DNA of 43,694 bases from assembly GCF_017994015.1 (NCBI RefSeq), contig NZ_JAGOLP010000028.1, positions 1 through 43,694 of the forward strand. Direction: 5' to 3'. Below the pieces are notes generated by a model. That model was not told where the DNA came from and ran no database searches. It worked only from the letters and a program-made list of their open reading frames with translations. The stretch is from Ferrovibrio sp. Lineage in GTDB: Bacteria > Pseudomonadota > Alphaproteobacteria > Ferrovibrionales > Ferrovibrionaceae. A program made the translations under genes and the position numbers. Below, piece by piece: positions 18,271-28,700 of this stretch (the stretch's first letter is position 1; every line of letters starts with the position of its first letter).

Positions 18271-19071
18271 TTACAGGTGGACAACACCTTCCAGAAACAG
18301 CACGGCCTTGCCGGCCATGCGCACCCGCTCGCCTTCATGGCGGCAATAAAGCAGCCCGCCGCGCGCCGAAGCCTGATAGGCGGTTATCTCCGGGCGGCCG
18401 AGCCGAGCCGCCCAATAAGGTACGATGGTGCAATGCGCCGAGCCGGTGACCGGGTCTTCCGGCACACCGACACGCGGCGCGAAAAAGCGCGACACGCAAT
18501 CGATACCGGGTTTGTCGCCCGGTGCTGTGGCAATGATGCCATAGCGCTCAATGGCAGCCAGCGCAGCCATATCCGGCCGCAAGGCGCGCACAGCTTCGGC
18601 GCTGTCATATACCGCCAGATAGGCTTGTGCGTTCAACACCTCGCGCGGCGCAGCACCCAATGCCGCCACCAGATCGGCAGGCGGCGCCACCGGCTGGGCA
18701 ATACGGGCCGGAAAATCCATCGTCAGCCGGCCCGATTCACCATCCAGTGCCACGCGCAACGCGCCGCTACGGGTATCAAACACCACATCGGTCAGGCTTG
18801 GCGCCAGCTTGTTGAACACCACCCAGGCGCTGGCCAACGTGGCATGGCCGCACAGATCAACTTCCACCAATGGCGTGAACCAGCGCAGGCCATAACGGCC
18901 CGCTTGCTGATCCGATGGCACCAGGAAGGCGGTCTCCGCCAGATTATTCTCGGCGGCGATCGCCTGTAAGGTGGCATCGGGCAGCCAATGCGCCAGCGGC
19001 ATTACGGCAGCGGGATTGCCACCAAACACCGCATCGGCGAAAGCATCAACCTGATAGATCGGCAAGCCCAT
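18271..19071 (-). CDS. PhzF-family isomerase-like protein
   Basis: This 266-residue protein of the PhzF/diaminopimelate-epimerase fold has GNPAAVMPL near the N-terminus and the catalytic Glu46 in NNLAETAFLV, the PhzF position. It also carries GHATLASAWVVF and the C-terminal DPVTGSAHC. Members of this widespread family are usually not part of phenazine synthesis, and no other phz gene is nearby, so the natural substrate is open. It follows the DUF1127 gene by 25 nt and is likely co-transcribed. Confidence 0.9.
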   Translation of the reverse strand: MGLPIYQVDAFADAVFGGNPAAVMPLAHWLPDATLQAIAAENNLAETAFLVPSDQQAGRYGLRWFTPLVEVDLCGHATLASAWVVFNKLAPSLTDVVFDTRSGALRVALDGESGRLTMDFPARIAQPVAPPADLVAALGAAPREVLNAQAYLAVYDSAEAVRALRPDMAALAAIERYGIIATAPGDKPGIDCVSRFFAPRVGVPEDPVTGSAHCTIVPYWAARLGRPEITAYQASARGGLLYCRHEGERVRMAGKAVLFLEGVVHL

Positions 19072-19096
19072 AGCCGGTTTCCTTGCTGCCTAAAAC

Positions 19097-19363
19097 TTAT
19101 CGAAGCCAGAACGGCTTGCCGGCCTCGCCAGCGATATCCGCCCGGCTCAGACCCACATCCCGCAGCATCTCATCAGACAACGTCTGCAACGTCGCCCGTT
19201 CATCGGCCCGCCGCTGCCATTCCAGCAGCCCGAGCACCATCGCCACCATACCCTCGGCGGCGGACTTGCCGATCCGATCCACGGCCCGACCGAGCGAGCC
19301 GAACAGCCGCTCCGCCGGACCTAAATAGGGTGACTGTCCAATTGTATCGATACATTCTGCCAT
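19097..19363 (-). CDS. DUF1127 small protein
   Basis: This 88-residue protein has a C-terminal half (LEWQRRADERATLQTLSDEMLRDVGLSRADI) that fits the DUF1127 (YjiS-like) pattern: an arginine-rich helix, then L-x-D-x-x-L-R-D-x-G-L-S/T-R-x-D. In alphaproteobacteria small DUF1127 proteins are linked to RNA turnover and to phosphate, carbon or stress responses. This one has an N-terminal extension of about 45 residues with a hydrophobic patch (GMVAMVLGLL). GAGG lies 7 nt before the ATG. It is divergent from the MocR gene and shares the repeat-rich regulatory region. Confidence 0.85.
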   Translation of the reverse strand: MAECIDTIGQSPYLGPAERLFGSLGRAVDRIGKSAAEGMVAMVLGLLEWQRRADERATLQTLSDEMLRDVGLSRADIAGEAGKPFWLR

Positions 19364-19393
19364 GACACTGCCTCATTCTCCTTGGATTGCGTT

Positions 19394-19454
19394 ACATTGA
19401 AGGGCTTCAATGTGTGAGGCGCATTTGACATTGACACATTGATGCAGTCAATGT
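19394..19454. promoter_or_regulatory. Divergent regulatory region with five ACATTGA half-sites
   Basis: The 104-nt gap between the DUF1127 and MocR genes contains the 7-mer ACATTGA five times: direct at 19394, 19428 and 19436, inverted at 19407 and 19448. The pair at 19394/19407 forms a 20-bp perfect palindrome (ACATTGAAG, GG, CTTCAATGT), and the pair at 19436/19448 forms a second palindrome. A TTGACA at 19431-19436 could serve as a -35 box for the plus strand. TTGACT with TCAAAT 17 nt later fits a minus-strand promoter. MocR proteins bind several direct and inverted half-sites, so autoregulation is likely. Confidence 0.7.
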
Positions 19455-19467
19455 AAATATTGTCACC

Positions 19468-20880
19468 ATGACAATATGGACGCCCAACCTCGAACAATTC
19501 CCCGGCCCGCGCTACCAGGCACTGGCCACGGCCATTGAAACTGCGGTTCGCTCTGGCGAATTGCCGCCGGGCAGCCGATTGCCGCCGCAACGCGATCTGG
19601 CCTGGAAGCTGGGCGTCACTGTGGGCACGGTCAGCCGTGGCTACATGTTGGCGGAGCAGAAGGGCCTGCTATCAGGCGAAGTCGGCCGCGGCACCTTTGT
19701 ACGCACCAGCAATGACGATGCACCCTCGGCGGAACCGCTGGGTGATCTGGTGCCGATCCAGAATCTGCGTGTGCCGGGCCTGATCGAATTGTCGCATAAC
19801 GAGCCGGTGCTGCCGAATTACGATGCCATCATGCGGCGTTCGCTGCGCACTTTGGCTGCGCGCGGCGGGCTGGAGCACCTGCTCGGCTATAGCCGCTCGC
19901 TGGGCGATCCGGCGCATCGTGCTGCCGCGGCACAATGGATCGGCCGCACCGGGCTGAAACTGTCGCCGGAACAGGTGATTGCCACCGCCGGCGCACAGCA
20001 GGCCATCGCCATCGTGATGGCGGCGCTGGTGGATGACGGCGAAACCGTGCTGGTGGAATCGCTCACCTATGGCGGCATCCACGAGAATGCACAATTACGC
20101 TCGGCCACGCTGCATGCCGTGGCGATGGATGATCACGGCATGCTGCCGGAAGCGCTGGACGAAGCCGTGCGGCAGACCGGCGCACGCACTGTGATGCTGC
20201 AACCAACAATCCATAACCCGACCAATGCCAGCATGCCGCTGGAGCGGCGTCAGGCCATCGTGGATGTGGCGCGGCGGCATGATCTCACCATCGTTGAGGA
20301 TGATGTATATGGCTTCATCGTGGCGGAGCGGCCTGTGCCGATTGCCACGCTGGCACCGGAGCGCACCATCTACATCACCAGCGCCTCAAAATGTATGGCG
20401 CCAGGCCTGCGCGTTGGCTGGCTGGCGGCACCGTTGGCGCTGATCGAGCGCTTTGCCGATGCCCAGCATGCCATCGCGGTGAATAACCCGCGGCTCAACC
20501 AGGAAATTGTGCGGCAATGGATCGAAGACGGCACCGCCGTTGAGATGCTGGAGCAATTGCGCGAGGAAACCGCTATACGGCAGCGCATGGCGGAAGAAAT
20601 CTTCGCCGGCTATCGACTGAAAAGCCATCCCGCCAGCCTGCATTGTTTTGTTGAACTGCCCGAGCCATGGCAATCCAACGATTTCACCGCCCAGGCATTG
20701 ATGCAGGGGGTGCGCATTGCCGGCTGCACATCGTTTGTGCCGGATCATCGCACCAACCCGGCGCCCTGGGTGCGTGTTTCGCTCGCCCCATCGCCCAGCC
20801 GCGAGGAATTGCTGGAAGGCCTGCGCCGGTTGCGCAGCCTGCTTGACCGCCGCCCCGAGGCGCGGCGCGGCATTGTCTGA
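19468..20880 (+). CDS. MocR-type regulator (GntR HTH fused to class I aminotransferase domain)
   Basis: This 470-residue protein has a GntR winged helix in residues about 12-75 (LPPGSRLPPQRDLAWKLGVT, VGTVSRGYMLAEQKGLLSGE). A fold-type I aminotransferase domain follows, with PLP Lys308 in TSASKCMAPGLRVGW, Asp in EDDVYGF, and the Arg-containing C-terminus. MocR proteins act as PLP-sensing or amino-compound-sensing regulators of divergent or adjacent genes. No Shine-Dalgarno precedes the ATG, so a leaderless message is possible. The downstream permease gene starts almost immediately, and the divergent DUF1127-PhzF-GNAT run is the other likely target. Confidence 0.92.
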   Translation: MTIWTPNLEQFPGPRYQALATAIETAVRSGELPPGSRLPPQRDLAWKLGVTVGTVSRGYMLAEQKGLLSGEVGRGTFVRTSNDDAPSAEPLGDLVPIQNLRVPGLIELSHNEPVLPNYDAIMRRSLRTLAARGGLEHLLGYSRSLGDPAHRAAAAQWIGRTGLKLSPEQVIATAGAQQAIAIVMAALVDDGETVLVESLTYGGIHENAQLRSATLHAVAMDDHGMLPEALDEAVRQTGARTVMLQPTIHNPTNASMPLERRQAIVDVARRHDLTIVEDDVYGFIVAERPVPIATLAPERTIYITSASKCMAPGLRVGWLAAPLALIERFADAQHAIAVNNPRLNQEIVRQWIEDGTAVEMLEQLREETAIRQRMAEEIFAGYRLKSHPASLHCFVELPEPWQSNDFTAQALMQGVRIAGCTSFVPDHRTNPAPWVRVSLAPSPSREELLEGLRRLRSLLDRRPEARRGIV

Positions 20881-20886
20881 GCCAGC

Positions 20887-22320
20887 TTGTTTGAGCTGAT
20901 CGCCTATCTGGCGCCGATCCTGCTGGTTGGCGCGCTGGTGCTGGCAAGCCGGCTGCCGCTGCTGCATGCCGGCGCCTGCGGCCTGGCCGCCACCTTATTG
21001 GCTGCCTTGCAGGCGCCTTTGCCCTATTGGCCGCTGGTGCTGACCGAAACCCTGAAAGGTGCCTGGCTGGCGCTATTCTCTGCCGGCGTGATGCTGGCCG
21101 GGCTGGTGTTTCACCATGCCTTGCAAGACAACACGGCCCAGCCTGAGGCAGACAGCACACCGCGCCGCCCGCATCTGGCCGCCTTCATCCTGTGTTTCAT
21201 CGCCGGGCCACTGGTGGAATCGGCCATCGGCTTCGGCGTCGGCTTTGCCGTCAGTATCGCCGGCCTGCTGCGGCTGGGCTTCAAGCCACTGCCCGCCGCC
21301 CTGCTGAGCCTGATCAGCCAGATGCTGGTGCCATGGGGTGCGCTGGCCATCGGCACATTGATCGGCGCCGCCCTGGCGCAATTGCCGCTGAGCAGCTTTG
21401 GCCTGCATATCGCCTATGCCACAATCCCGGTGCCGCTGTTGCTGCTGGGCTGGTTCTGGCAGCGGCTGCGCCGCGCCGGCATCGCCGCAACCGGGCGGGA
21501 ATATCTGATCGAACTGGCTTTGGTGCTGGCGCTGATCGGCCTGCTGATCCTGGGCAATGCCAGCGGCGCGGTGGATGCCGCCGGCCTGCTGGCCACGGCG
21601 CCGTTGCTGGCGCTGCTGTATTGGCGCGAAACCCTGGCCGGCCGGGTGCCGTGGCGCCTGGTGTTGCCCTATGGCCTGCTGATCGCGCTGCTGCTGCCGA
21701 CCCGCCTGCTGCCCGGCCTGAGCGACACGCTACGCCCGCTGCTGGCCTGGCAGCCCTGGCCCGACATGCCGGCCCTGCCGCCATTTTACTATACTGGCAC
21801 GCTGCTGCTGCTCACCGCCCTGGCCACCCTGCTCGGTCGAGGCGAACTGCGCCAACTGCCGGATATCCTGCGCCGTTCCTGGCGCGGCGGCCGCATTGCC
21901 GTGCTATCGACGCTGATTTTTCTGGTGATGGCGCGGCTTTACACCGGCGGCGGCATGGCCGAAGCGCTGGCACGCGGCTGGGGCGAGCTGACCGGCGCGG
22001 CGGCACCGCTTGGCAGCCCGGCCTTTGCCGCCCTGGCCGGCTGGCTCACCGGCAGCAACACCGCCTCCAACAGCCTGCTGTTGCCGATCCAGGCCGCGCT
22101 GGCACAGCAGACCGGGCTACCGCTGGCCTGGCTGGCCGGCCTGCAAAGCAGCACCGCCAGCCTGATAAGCTGCCTGTTCGCCGGCAAGCTGGCGCTGGCC
22201 TGTGCCTTTGCCGGCATTCCGGGCCAGGAGCGCCACCTGCTGCGCGCCGCCCTGCCTTATGCCGGGCTGATGCTGCTGCCCGGCTTTGGCCTGGCCGCCG
22301 CCTTGCTGCTTATCTACTAA
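20887..22320 (+). CDS. L-lactate permease family (LctP) transporter
   Basis: This 477-residue, very hydrophobic protein has about 12-13 membrane helices. Segments typical of the lactate/glycolate permease family are GPLVESAIGFGVGFAVSIAG and GSNTASNSLLLPIQAAL. It is shorter than E. coli LldP (551 residues). The start is a TTG only six nt after the MocR stop and in the same reading frame, separated by TGA and two codons, with no clear Shine-Dalgarno; translation is probably coupled. The stop overlaps the convergent thiD stop by 4 nt. Transport of lactate or another 2-hydroxy acid is inferred from the family. A later start is possible. Confidence 0.8.
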   Translation: MFELIAYLAPILLVGALVLASRLPLLHAGACGLAATLLAALQAPLPYWPLVLTETLKGAWLALFSAGVMLAGLVFHHALQDNTAQPEADSTPRRPHLAAFILCFIAGPLVESAIGFGVGFAVSIAGLLRLGFKPLPAALLSLISQMLVPWGALAIGTLIGAALAQLPLSSFGLHIAYATIPVPLLLLGWFWQRLRRAGIAATGREYLIELALVLALIGLLILGNASGAVDAAGLLATAPLLALLYWRETLAGRVPWRLVLPYGLLIALLLPTRLLPGLSDTLRPLLAWQPWPDMPALPPFYYTGTLLLLTALATLLGRGELRQLPDILRRSWRGGRIAVLSTLIFLVMARLYTGGGMAEALARGWGELTGAAAPLGSPAFAALAGWLTGSNTASNSLLLPIQAALAQQTGLPLAWLAGLQSSTASLISCLFAGKLALACAFAGIPGQERHLLRAALPYAGLMLLPGFGLAAALLLIY

Positions 22321-23126
22321 ACCAGCCGGTGGCCGTGATTGAGCGGGCCATGGCCATGGCCGAAGCCGGGCGCGGTTTCCATCGCCCGGCGCACATAGCG
22401 CCGCGCATCGGCCACCGCCTCGGCCAGAGGCTGGCCCAGCGCCAGGCCGGTGGCAATCGCCGAGGCCAGGGTGCAGCCGGTGCCATGGGTGGAGGTGGTA
22501 TGCAGCCTGGTGCTGCTGAAACGCTGCATATCCTGGCGGGTGAGCAGCAGATCCACCAGTTCATCACCTTCCAGATGGCCGCCCTTGAGCAACACCGCTG
22601 CCGGCCGCAAGGCCAGCAGGTCACGCGCCGCCTGCTCCATCGCGGCAATACCTTCGATCGGCCGGCCGATCAGCGCGGCAGCTTCCGGCAGGTTGGGCGT
22701 GATCACGGCGGCGCGCGGAATCAATTGCTCGATCAGCGCCACCTCGGCCTCAGGCTGCAACAGCCGGGCGCCGCCCTTGGCCACCATCACCGGGTCCACC
22801 ACCAGCGGCACATCGGCGGCCAGTTCATCCAGCACCGAGACAATGGCAGTTATCACCTCGGGCCGGTTCAGCATGCCGGTCTTGATCGCATCGGCGCCGA
22901 TATCGCGCAAAACCACGCGCATCTGCTGCGCCACAAATTCGGCCGGCACATCATGCACCGCATGTACGGTGACGGTATCCTGCGCGGTCAGCGCGGTGAT
23001 CGCGGTGGCGGCATAGCCGCCCAGCGCGGTCACGGTCTTGATATCGGCCTGGATGCCGGCGCCGCCGCCGGAATCCGAGCCGGCCACGATCAGCACGCGG
23101 CCACGATTGCGGTTATTCACGCTCAT
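22317..23126 (-). CDS. thiD: Hydroxymethylpyrimidine/phosphomethylpyrimidine kinase
   Basis: This 269-residue ribokinase-fold enzyme phosphorylates HMP and HMP-P in thiamine biosynthesis. The N-terminal [16 protein letters not shown] is the substrate-binding signature of Thi[28 protein letters not shown] and the anion-hole [17 protein letters not shown] are all present. Length is normal. Its ATG overlaps the glmM stop by 4 nt (ATGA), so it is translated from the folP-glmM transcript, linking thiamine, folate and cell-wall precursor genes. No TPP riboswitch-like sequence was seen. Confidence 0.95.
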   Translation of the reverse strand: MSVNNRNRGRVLIVAGSDSGGGAGIQADIKTVTALGGYAATAITALTAQDTVTVHAVHDVPAEFVAQQMRVVLRDIGADAIKTGMLNRPEVITAIVSVLDELAADVPLVVDPVMVAKGGARLLQPEAEVALIEQLIPRAAVITPNLPEAAALIGRPIEGIAAMEQAARDLLALRPAAVLLKGGHLEGDELVDLLLTRQDMQRFSSTRLHTTSTHGTGCTLASAIATGLALGQPLAEAVADARRYVRRAMETAPGFGHGHGPLNHGHRLV

Positions 23127-24472
23127 GCCGCCGCCTGTTCCAGCGCCGCCACGATGCTGCTGACCACATCATCCACCAGCGCTTCATTTTCGCCTTCGGC
23201 CATCACGCGGATCAAGGGCTCGGTGCCGGAAGGCCGGATCAGCACGCGGCCATTGCCAGCCAGGCGGCGCTCGCCGGCCTCGATCACGGCACGCACGGCG
23301 GGCAAATCCTGCGGCTTGCTGCCGCGCGCAATGCGCACATTGCGCAGCACTTGCGGATAAGGCTCAAAACGGCGGCAGAATTCCGATGCCTTGCGGCCGG
23401 AATCAACCAGGGCCGCCAACACCTGCAAGCCGGCAATCAGGCCATCGCCGGTGGTGGCGAAATCCGACAGGATGATATGGCCGGATTGTTCGCCGCCCAG
23501 ATTGAAGCCAAACTCGCGCATCGCTTCCAGCACATAACGATCCCCCACCTGGGTGCGCTTCAATTCCAGCCCCAGGCGGTTGACGAATTTCTCCAGGCCG
23601 AGATTCGACATCACCGTGGCGGCCAGGCCGCCGCGTGCCAGCTTGCCCTGGGCGAGCCAGCTTTCCGCCACGATGGCCATAAGCTGGTCGCCATCAATCA
23701 CCTGGCCACGTTCATCCACCATCATCAGCCGGTCGGCATCACCATCCAGCGCCAGGCCGATCGCGGCGCCATGCTCCAGCACGGCGGCCTGCAAGGCCTG
23801 CGGATGGGTGGAGCCACAAGCCTGGTTGATATTGAAACCATCCGGCTTCACGCCAATCGGGATCACCTCGGCTTCCAGTTCCCACAGCACGGCCGGCGCC
23901 ACCTTGTAGGCGGCGCCATTGGCGCAATCCACCACCACTTTGAGGCCGCTCAGCTTCTGCCCCTTGGGCAAGGTGGCCTTGGCGAATTCGACATAACGCC
24001 CGCCGGCATCTTCCAGCCGCTTGGCGCGGCCAAGCTTGTCAGGCGCCGCCAAAGGGGCCGGCGCCTCACCCAGAATCATCGCCTCGATCTCACTTTCGGC
24101 GGCATCGGAGAGTTTGTAGCCATCCGGGCCAAACAGCTTGATGCCGTTATCATGATACGGATTATGCGAGGCCGAGATCATCACGCCGAGATCGCAGCGC
24201 AACGCCCGGGTCAGCATTGCCACGGCCGGGGTGGGCAGCGGCCCGACCATGAACACATCCATGCCCACGGCGGTGAAGCCAGCCACCAGGGCCGGCTCCA
24301 GCATGTAGCCGGACAGCCTGGTATCCTTGCCGATCAGCACCCGGTGGCGATGGTCGCCGCGGGTGAAATAGGCGCCCGCTGCCATGCCGACCTTCAGCGC
24401 CGTGGCCGCCGAAATCGGCTCGGCATTGGCCAGGCCGCGTATCCCATCGGTGCCGAAAAAGCGTCGTGCCAT
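23123..24472 (-). CDS. glmM: Phosphoglucosamine mutase
   Basis: This 449-residue enzyme converts glucosamine-6-phosphate to glucosamine-1-phosphate for UDP-GlcNAc, peptidoglycan and LPS synthesis. It starts with [16 protein letters not shown]. The phosphoserine loop is [19 protein letters not shown] (Ser102), the Mg-binding loop is DGDADRLM, the sugar-binding loop contains GGEQSGHI, and the phosphate-binding C-terminus is [12 protein letters not shown]. The chosen ATG at 24472 gives the family-typical start, and the frame continues upstream to 24574 without conserved residues. It lies 74 nt after folP. The folP-glmM order is common in proteobacteria. Confidence 0.97.
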   Translation of the reverse strand: MARRFFGTDGIRGLANAEPISAATALKVGMAAGAYFTRGDHRHRVLIGKDTRLSGYMLEPALVAGFTAVGMDVFMVGPLPTPAVAMLTRALRCDLGVMISASHNPYHDNGIKLFGPDGYKLSDAAESEIEAMILGEAPAPLAAPDKLGRAKRLEDAGGRYVEFAKATLPKGQKLSGLKVVVDCANGAAYKVAPAVLWELEAEVIPIGVKPDGFNINQACGSTHPQALQAAVLEHGAAIGLALDGDADRLMMVDERGQVIDGDQLMAIVAESWLAQGKLARGGLAATVMSNLGLEKFVNRLGLELKRTQVGDRYVLEAMREFGFNLGGEQSGHIILSDFATTGDGLIAGLQVLAALVDSGRKASEFCRRFEPYPQVLRNVRIARGSKPQDLPAVRAVIEAGERRLAGNGRVLIRPSGTEPLIRVMAEGENEALVDDVVSSIVAALEQAAA

Positions 24473-24546
24473 TAAAACCCTCGCGGAAAGCCGGTACTGA
24501 CGGGGCGCCAGGCAACACCCGAATCGGCTGATTATCCTGGCGCGGA

Positions 24547-25410
24547 CTATGCCATAGCGGCCAGACCCTGCCAAACCCGCAAAGCCTGCACGGTCTTGTC
24601 CACATCATGCACACGCAGGATATTGGCGCCCTGCACCGCGCCCCACAAAGCCGCCGCCACCGAGCCGGGGATACGCAGGCTGGGCTGGGTCTCACCGGTG
24701 AGATGACCGATCAGGCTCTTGCGCGACACGCCGAGCAGCAGAGCATAACCATCGGCGCGGAAACGCGGCAGCGCCTGCATCAGCGTGATGTTATGCGGCT
24801 GGGTTTTGCCAAAGCCGATGCCGGGATCGAGGATGATGCGCTCCGGCGCGATGCCGGCAGCGATGCAGGCCGCCGCCCGGGTTTGCAGATAGGCCAGCAC
24901 TTCCGCCACCACATCATCATAGCGCGGCGCCTGCTGCATGCTGGCCGGCTGGCCCTGCTTGTGCATCAGCACCACGGCGGCCTGGCTTTCGGCCACCACC
25001 GCAAGCGCCGCCGGATCGTCTTCCAGCGCACTGATATCATTGATGATCTGCGCCCCGGCAGCAAGGCAGGCGGCCATCGTGGCGGCATGGCGGGTATCCA
25101 CGCTGAGCGGCACGCCGCAATCCGCCAGCGCCTGCACCACCGGCAGCAGGCGGTCGATTTCCTGCGCCACAGAAACCGGCGCGGCGCCGGGCCGGGTCGA
25201 TTCCGCGCCCAGATCGATCAGGTCGGCGCCGGCCGCGATCATGGCGCGGGCCTGGGCAATGGCCGCCCCGGCCTCGCCTTTCAGGCCATCGCCGGAGAAA
25301 CTGTCATCGGTGACATTGACGATGCCCATCACCAGCGGCCGCGACCAATCCCAACCCAGCAAAGGGCGCGGCATCGGCAAAGCTTCCGGGCGGTTCGGCA
25401 ACAGGGTCAT
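24547..25410 (-). CDS. folP: Dihydropteroate synthase
   Basis: This 287-residue TIM-barrel enzyme of folate synthesis condenses p-aminobenzoate with dihydropterin pyrophosphate and is the sulfonamide target. Signature motifs are [15 protein letters not shown] and [15 protein letters not shown], followed by [39 protein letters not shown] and [11 protein letters not shown]. ftsH, which often precedes folP, is absent. Upstream lies a 382-nt gap with tandem repeats. A second Met at residue 13 (MPRPLLGW) is an alternative start. Confidence 0.96.
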   Translation of the reverse strand: MTLLPNRPEALPMPRPLLGWDWSRPLVMGIVNVTDDSFSGDGLKGEAGAAIAQARAMIAAGADLIDLGAESTRPGAAPVSVAQEIDRLLPVVQALADCGVPLSVDTRHAATMAACLAAGAQIINDISALEDDPAALAVVAESQAAVVLMHKQGQPASMQQAPRYDDVVAEVLAYLQTRAAACIAAGIAPERIILDPGIGFGKTQPHNITLMQALPRFRADGYALLLGVSRKSLIGHLTGETQPSLRIPGSVAAALWGAVQGANILRVHDVDKTVQALRVWQGLAAMA

Positions 25411-25423
25411 GCTGTCTCGCTAT

Positions 25424-25460
25424 GGTTCAAAACGCTTCGCCGGGGTTCAAAACGCTTCGC
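25424..25460. repeat. 17-bp direct repeat upstream of folP
   Basis: GGTTCAAAACGCTTCGC occurs at 25424-25440 and again, identical, at 25444-25460, a 20-nt period (two helical turns). It lies 14-50 nt upstream of the folP start, on the promoter side. The spacing suits two protein dimers on the same face of DNA or a slippage duplication. The binder is unknown. Confidence 0.6.
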
Positions 25461-25491
25461 TGGTATTCCCGCGTGCTCCCGGACATTCGTG

Positions 25492-25518
25492 CAAGTTTGT
25501 CTGCCGTTCAAGTTTGTC
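25492..25518. repeat. 10-bp direct repeat in the folP/CHAT gap
   Basis: CAAGTTTGTC occurs at 25492-25501 and 25509-25518 (17-nt period), just beyond the 17-bp repeat. The rest of the 382-nt gap (25411-25792) is visibly AT-richer than the neighbours and shows no convincing gene. It must contain the promoters of folP (-) and of the CHAT module (+), but I could not identify boxes with confidence. A strong Shine-Dalgarno (AGGGGGG, 25783-25789) precedes the CHAT gene. Confidence 0.4.
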
Positions 25519-25792
25519 GGCGCTCATCTGGACGACATAAAATTACCAATCTTACGCCATTATGTTCTCACATTGTTTCATTAAAGCAAGCCAATAACTC
25601 AAAAATGGCTTAGATTGTTGCAACGGCCCGGCTTCATCTGGCTATTGCAACCGTTTGATTGATATTTGCCGGAATACAATCCATTTTAGACGCATTACCA
25701 CTCACATGATTAAAACCGAAGGATGTTTCCGAAACAAGGATTGTGACTTTTCGCATAATTGCAAATGAGCCGAACCGGCCACAGGGGGGCGT

Positions 25793-28700
25793 ATGGTCAA
25801 GGCAAAAGATGCAGCAAAGATTGCCGTTTTTACCCTGGCTGCCGGCCTGATTGGCTGCGAGGCGCAAAAACCTGCCATTACAATTGATCAGGCCCGGCAA
25901 ATCGCCCCCACAATCAGCCGTGAAAGATCTGCCACGGCGCCACCCCCAAGATCAATTGTCGATATCGCCGATCTGGTTGGCAATAATAGCGCCGAAACAC
26001 CGCTCGTGGCGGAATTCAGGCAAAGATATGAAAAGCTAATCAGCGAAGCACCCCTGCCCCGCAACACCGATGCCAAAATCCTGGTAGATTTTCATTTGCG
26101 CCGTATGGAGGCATACTTCCTGCTGGGGTATTTGGATCGCAGCCTGATCGAAGCCCGCACGGCTTATAGCGTGGCGCAGGCAATAAAAACCTCCTTACCA
26201 TCGCTCTACGATCACGCGGCAAACTTGCTCAGCCAGATTGAGCGCTATGCTGGCGATATGCGGCGCGCAAAGGAATTGCGCATCGAACGCATGCTCAATC
26301 GTCCCAGTCTGGGACGCCGGCTAGTAATAATCACCAGCCTTGTGGCGTTAGAAGCTGAATTCGGTAGTCTTGCGGAAGCGAAAACCTATCTGGCAGAGTC
26401 CGAGCGGCTCTACACCACCTCGCTTTCCTGGAATGACAATAACATCTGGGGCAATGACCGACGCGCGCAGCTACTCTATGCGCGTAGCCATGTTGCGATA
26501 GCCGAAGGTCGCTATGCCGATGCCGAGGAGATGCTGCTGGAAGAAGTAAGGCTGCGGGAACTCGATATCGAGCGCGTGAGCAAAACCAACACCAGCATTG
26601 TCAACAGGCTGCTCTATTCCTCGCATCGCGATTACACAATGCGCAAACTTACGGAGGTCTACATCCATCAAGGCCGCCTGCTGGAGGCTGAAACTATTGC
26701 CCGGAAAATACTGACAAAAAAATTTCGCGGTGGTGAGCGCCAAAGCGCAACAGCAGCAGAGGCGCTGGTAACTCTGGCCGCCACATTGGTAGAACAAGGG
26801 CGTTTGGCCGAGGCCGAGAAAATAACCCGCTATTCGCTGGATACATTGCTGAAAACCGGCCTCTCTGGGGAAACACGGCTGATGGGCTGGCCGACTAGAA
26901 TACTCGCTTCCTCATTGCTGGGGCAGAAACGCTTTGATGAAGCGGCGCGAATCTACACAAAGATGGTTGCGGACTTTTCCAGCGACCCTTGGGCCATGCG
27001 GTCGCATGTTCTGGGCAATCACGATATCGGCTTGGCACTTATAGGCAGCCAGCGGCATGCAGAAGCTTATGACAACCTGGATAAAACATATCGCGATCTG
27101 CGGGAGAGGCTGGGCGAGAAGCATATCACAACAATCGAAGCCAGAGGATTGCGGGCTGTAGCAATCGCTAAAAATGGTGAAGCGGCACGCGCACGCGCTG
27201 AATTTGATGCTGTGTATCTGCCCTTACTGGCACCACAATCAGATGAAAATCGGAATCTGCCGGCATTAAAAGATGTGCGCAGAAAGATCATCATCGAGGC
27301 ATATCTTGCCATCCTGACCGGCGGCAATGCCGAAGATTGGGAGCGGGCATTCCAAATCGCCGATACAATGAAGGGGCATAACGTACAGCGCGCCATCGCC
27401 GAATATTCTGCGCGGGCAAAAAGCAATGATCCGTTTCTGACTGAACTGATCCGCCGCGAGCAGGACATACGCAACAAGATCAGTGCTTATTCCACATTGC
27501 TGACCAACCAGTTCGCCTTGCCCGCAGAGCAGCGCGATACTGGAGTGGTGGATGGCTTTCAGCGTGATATTGAAGCCTTACGTAATGAAAGACTGGATAT
27601 ACGGCAGCAAATTGAGCGGCATTTTCCTGACTATGCCAACCTCACCGCTCCCAAAATGACGAACTATCAGCAGGCAAGAAATGCGCTGAAACCAGGCGAA
27701 AGCCTGATTGCCATCTATGCCGGAGAGGATCAAAGCTATGTCTGGGCTTTGCCACATACTGGCCAGATCGCCTTTGCCCGGATCAAAAGCAACCGCGCCG
27801 AGTTGGCGGAAAAGGTCCGCCTATTGCGTGTTGCGCTTGACCCACAAGCCGCCACGCTGGGCGATATTCCAGATTTCGACCTGACGACTGCGCATACTTT
27901 GTTTAATCTTCTGCTGGCGCCTGTGCGGCAGGGTTGGGCGAATTCCAACAGCCTGATCATTGTTCCGCATGAAGAACTAAGTCAGTTGCCATTTTCGCTC
28001 TTTCTGACCGACCCAGCACCGCCGCAAACCCAGCCGACAATATTATTTGCGCAATACAGAGATGCATCCTGGCTGATGCGCAAAACGGCCATAACCCAGG
28101 CCCCCACGGTCTTCTCACTCACCCTGCTCCGCGGCCTGCCATCCGGCGCACAAAGCCGGGGCAGATTTATCGGCTTTGCGGATCCTATTTTTTCCGACAA
28201 GAATGACGAGGCCAGCTATGAAACCATTGCCGATCTTGGTCCAACCAGAGGCATAAAACTGCGGCGCAGGAATATACCCGATACAACAAAACAATCCTCG
28301 GCTGATCTGAGCCTGCTGCCCCCGTTGCCTGAGACGGCAGAAGAAGTGCGCAGTGTTGCGGCCAGTCTTGGAGCCGATACAAATCTGGATGTGCGCATTC
28401 GCGAGCAGGCTACGGAAAAATCAGTGAAAAGCGGCCTGGTGGCCAATCGCCGCGTCATCATGTTTGCCACACATGGCCTGATACCAGGCGACCTGGATGG
28501 TCTGTCGCAGCCAGCCTTAGCGCTGACCCAAAATGACGCGGCCGACCCGGAAGACGATGGCCTGCTGACAATGGAAGAAGTGCTCAATCTCAAGATTGAT
28601 GCTGACTGGGTTGTGTTATCGGCCTGCAACACGGCCGCAGGCGACGGCGCCGGAGCGGAAGCAATATCTGGCCTGGGCCGTGCGTTTTTCTATGCCGGCG

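Noticed and set aside
18271..19071. Phenazine biosynthesis based on the PhzF-like gene
   Set aside because: No other phz genes are present, and most PhzF-family members have unrelated roles.
21192..23360. Plus-strand open frame of about 720 codons over the permease and thiD
   Set aside because: It crosses two convergent, clearly conserved genes in other frames and reads as low-complexity Arg/Ala/Gly sequence.
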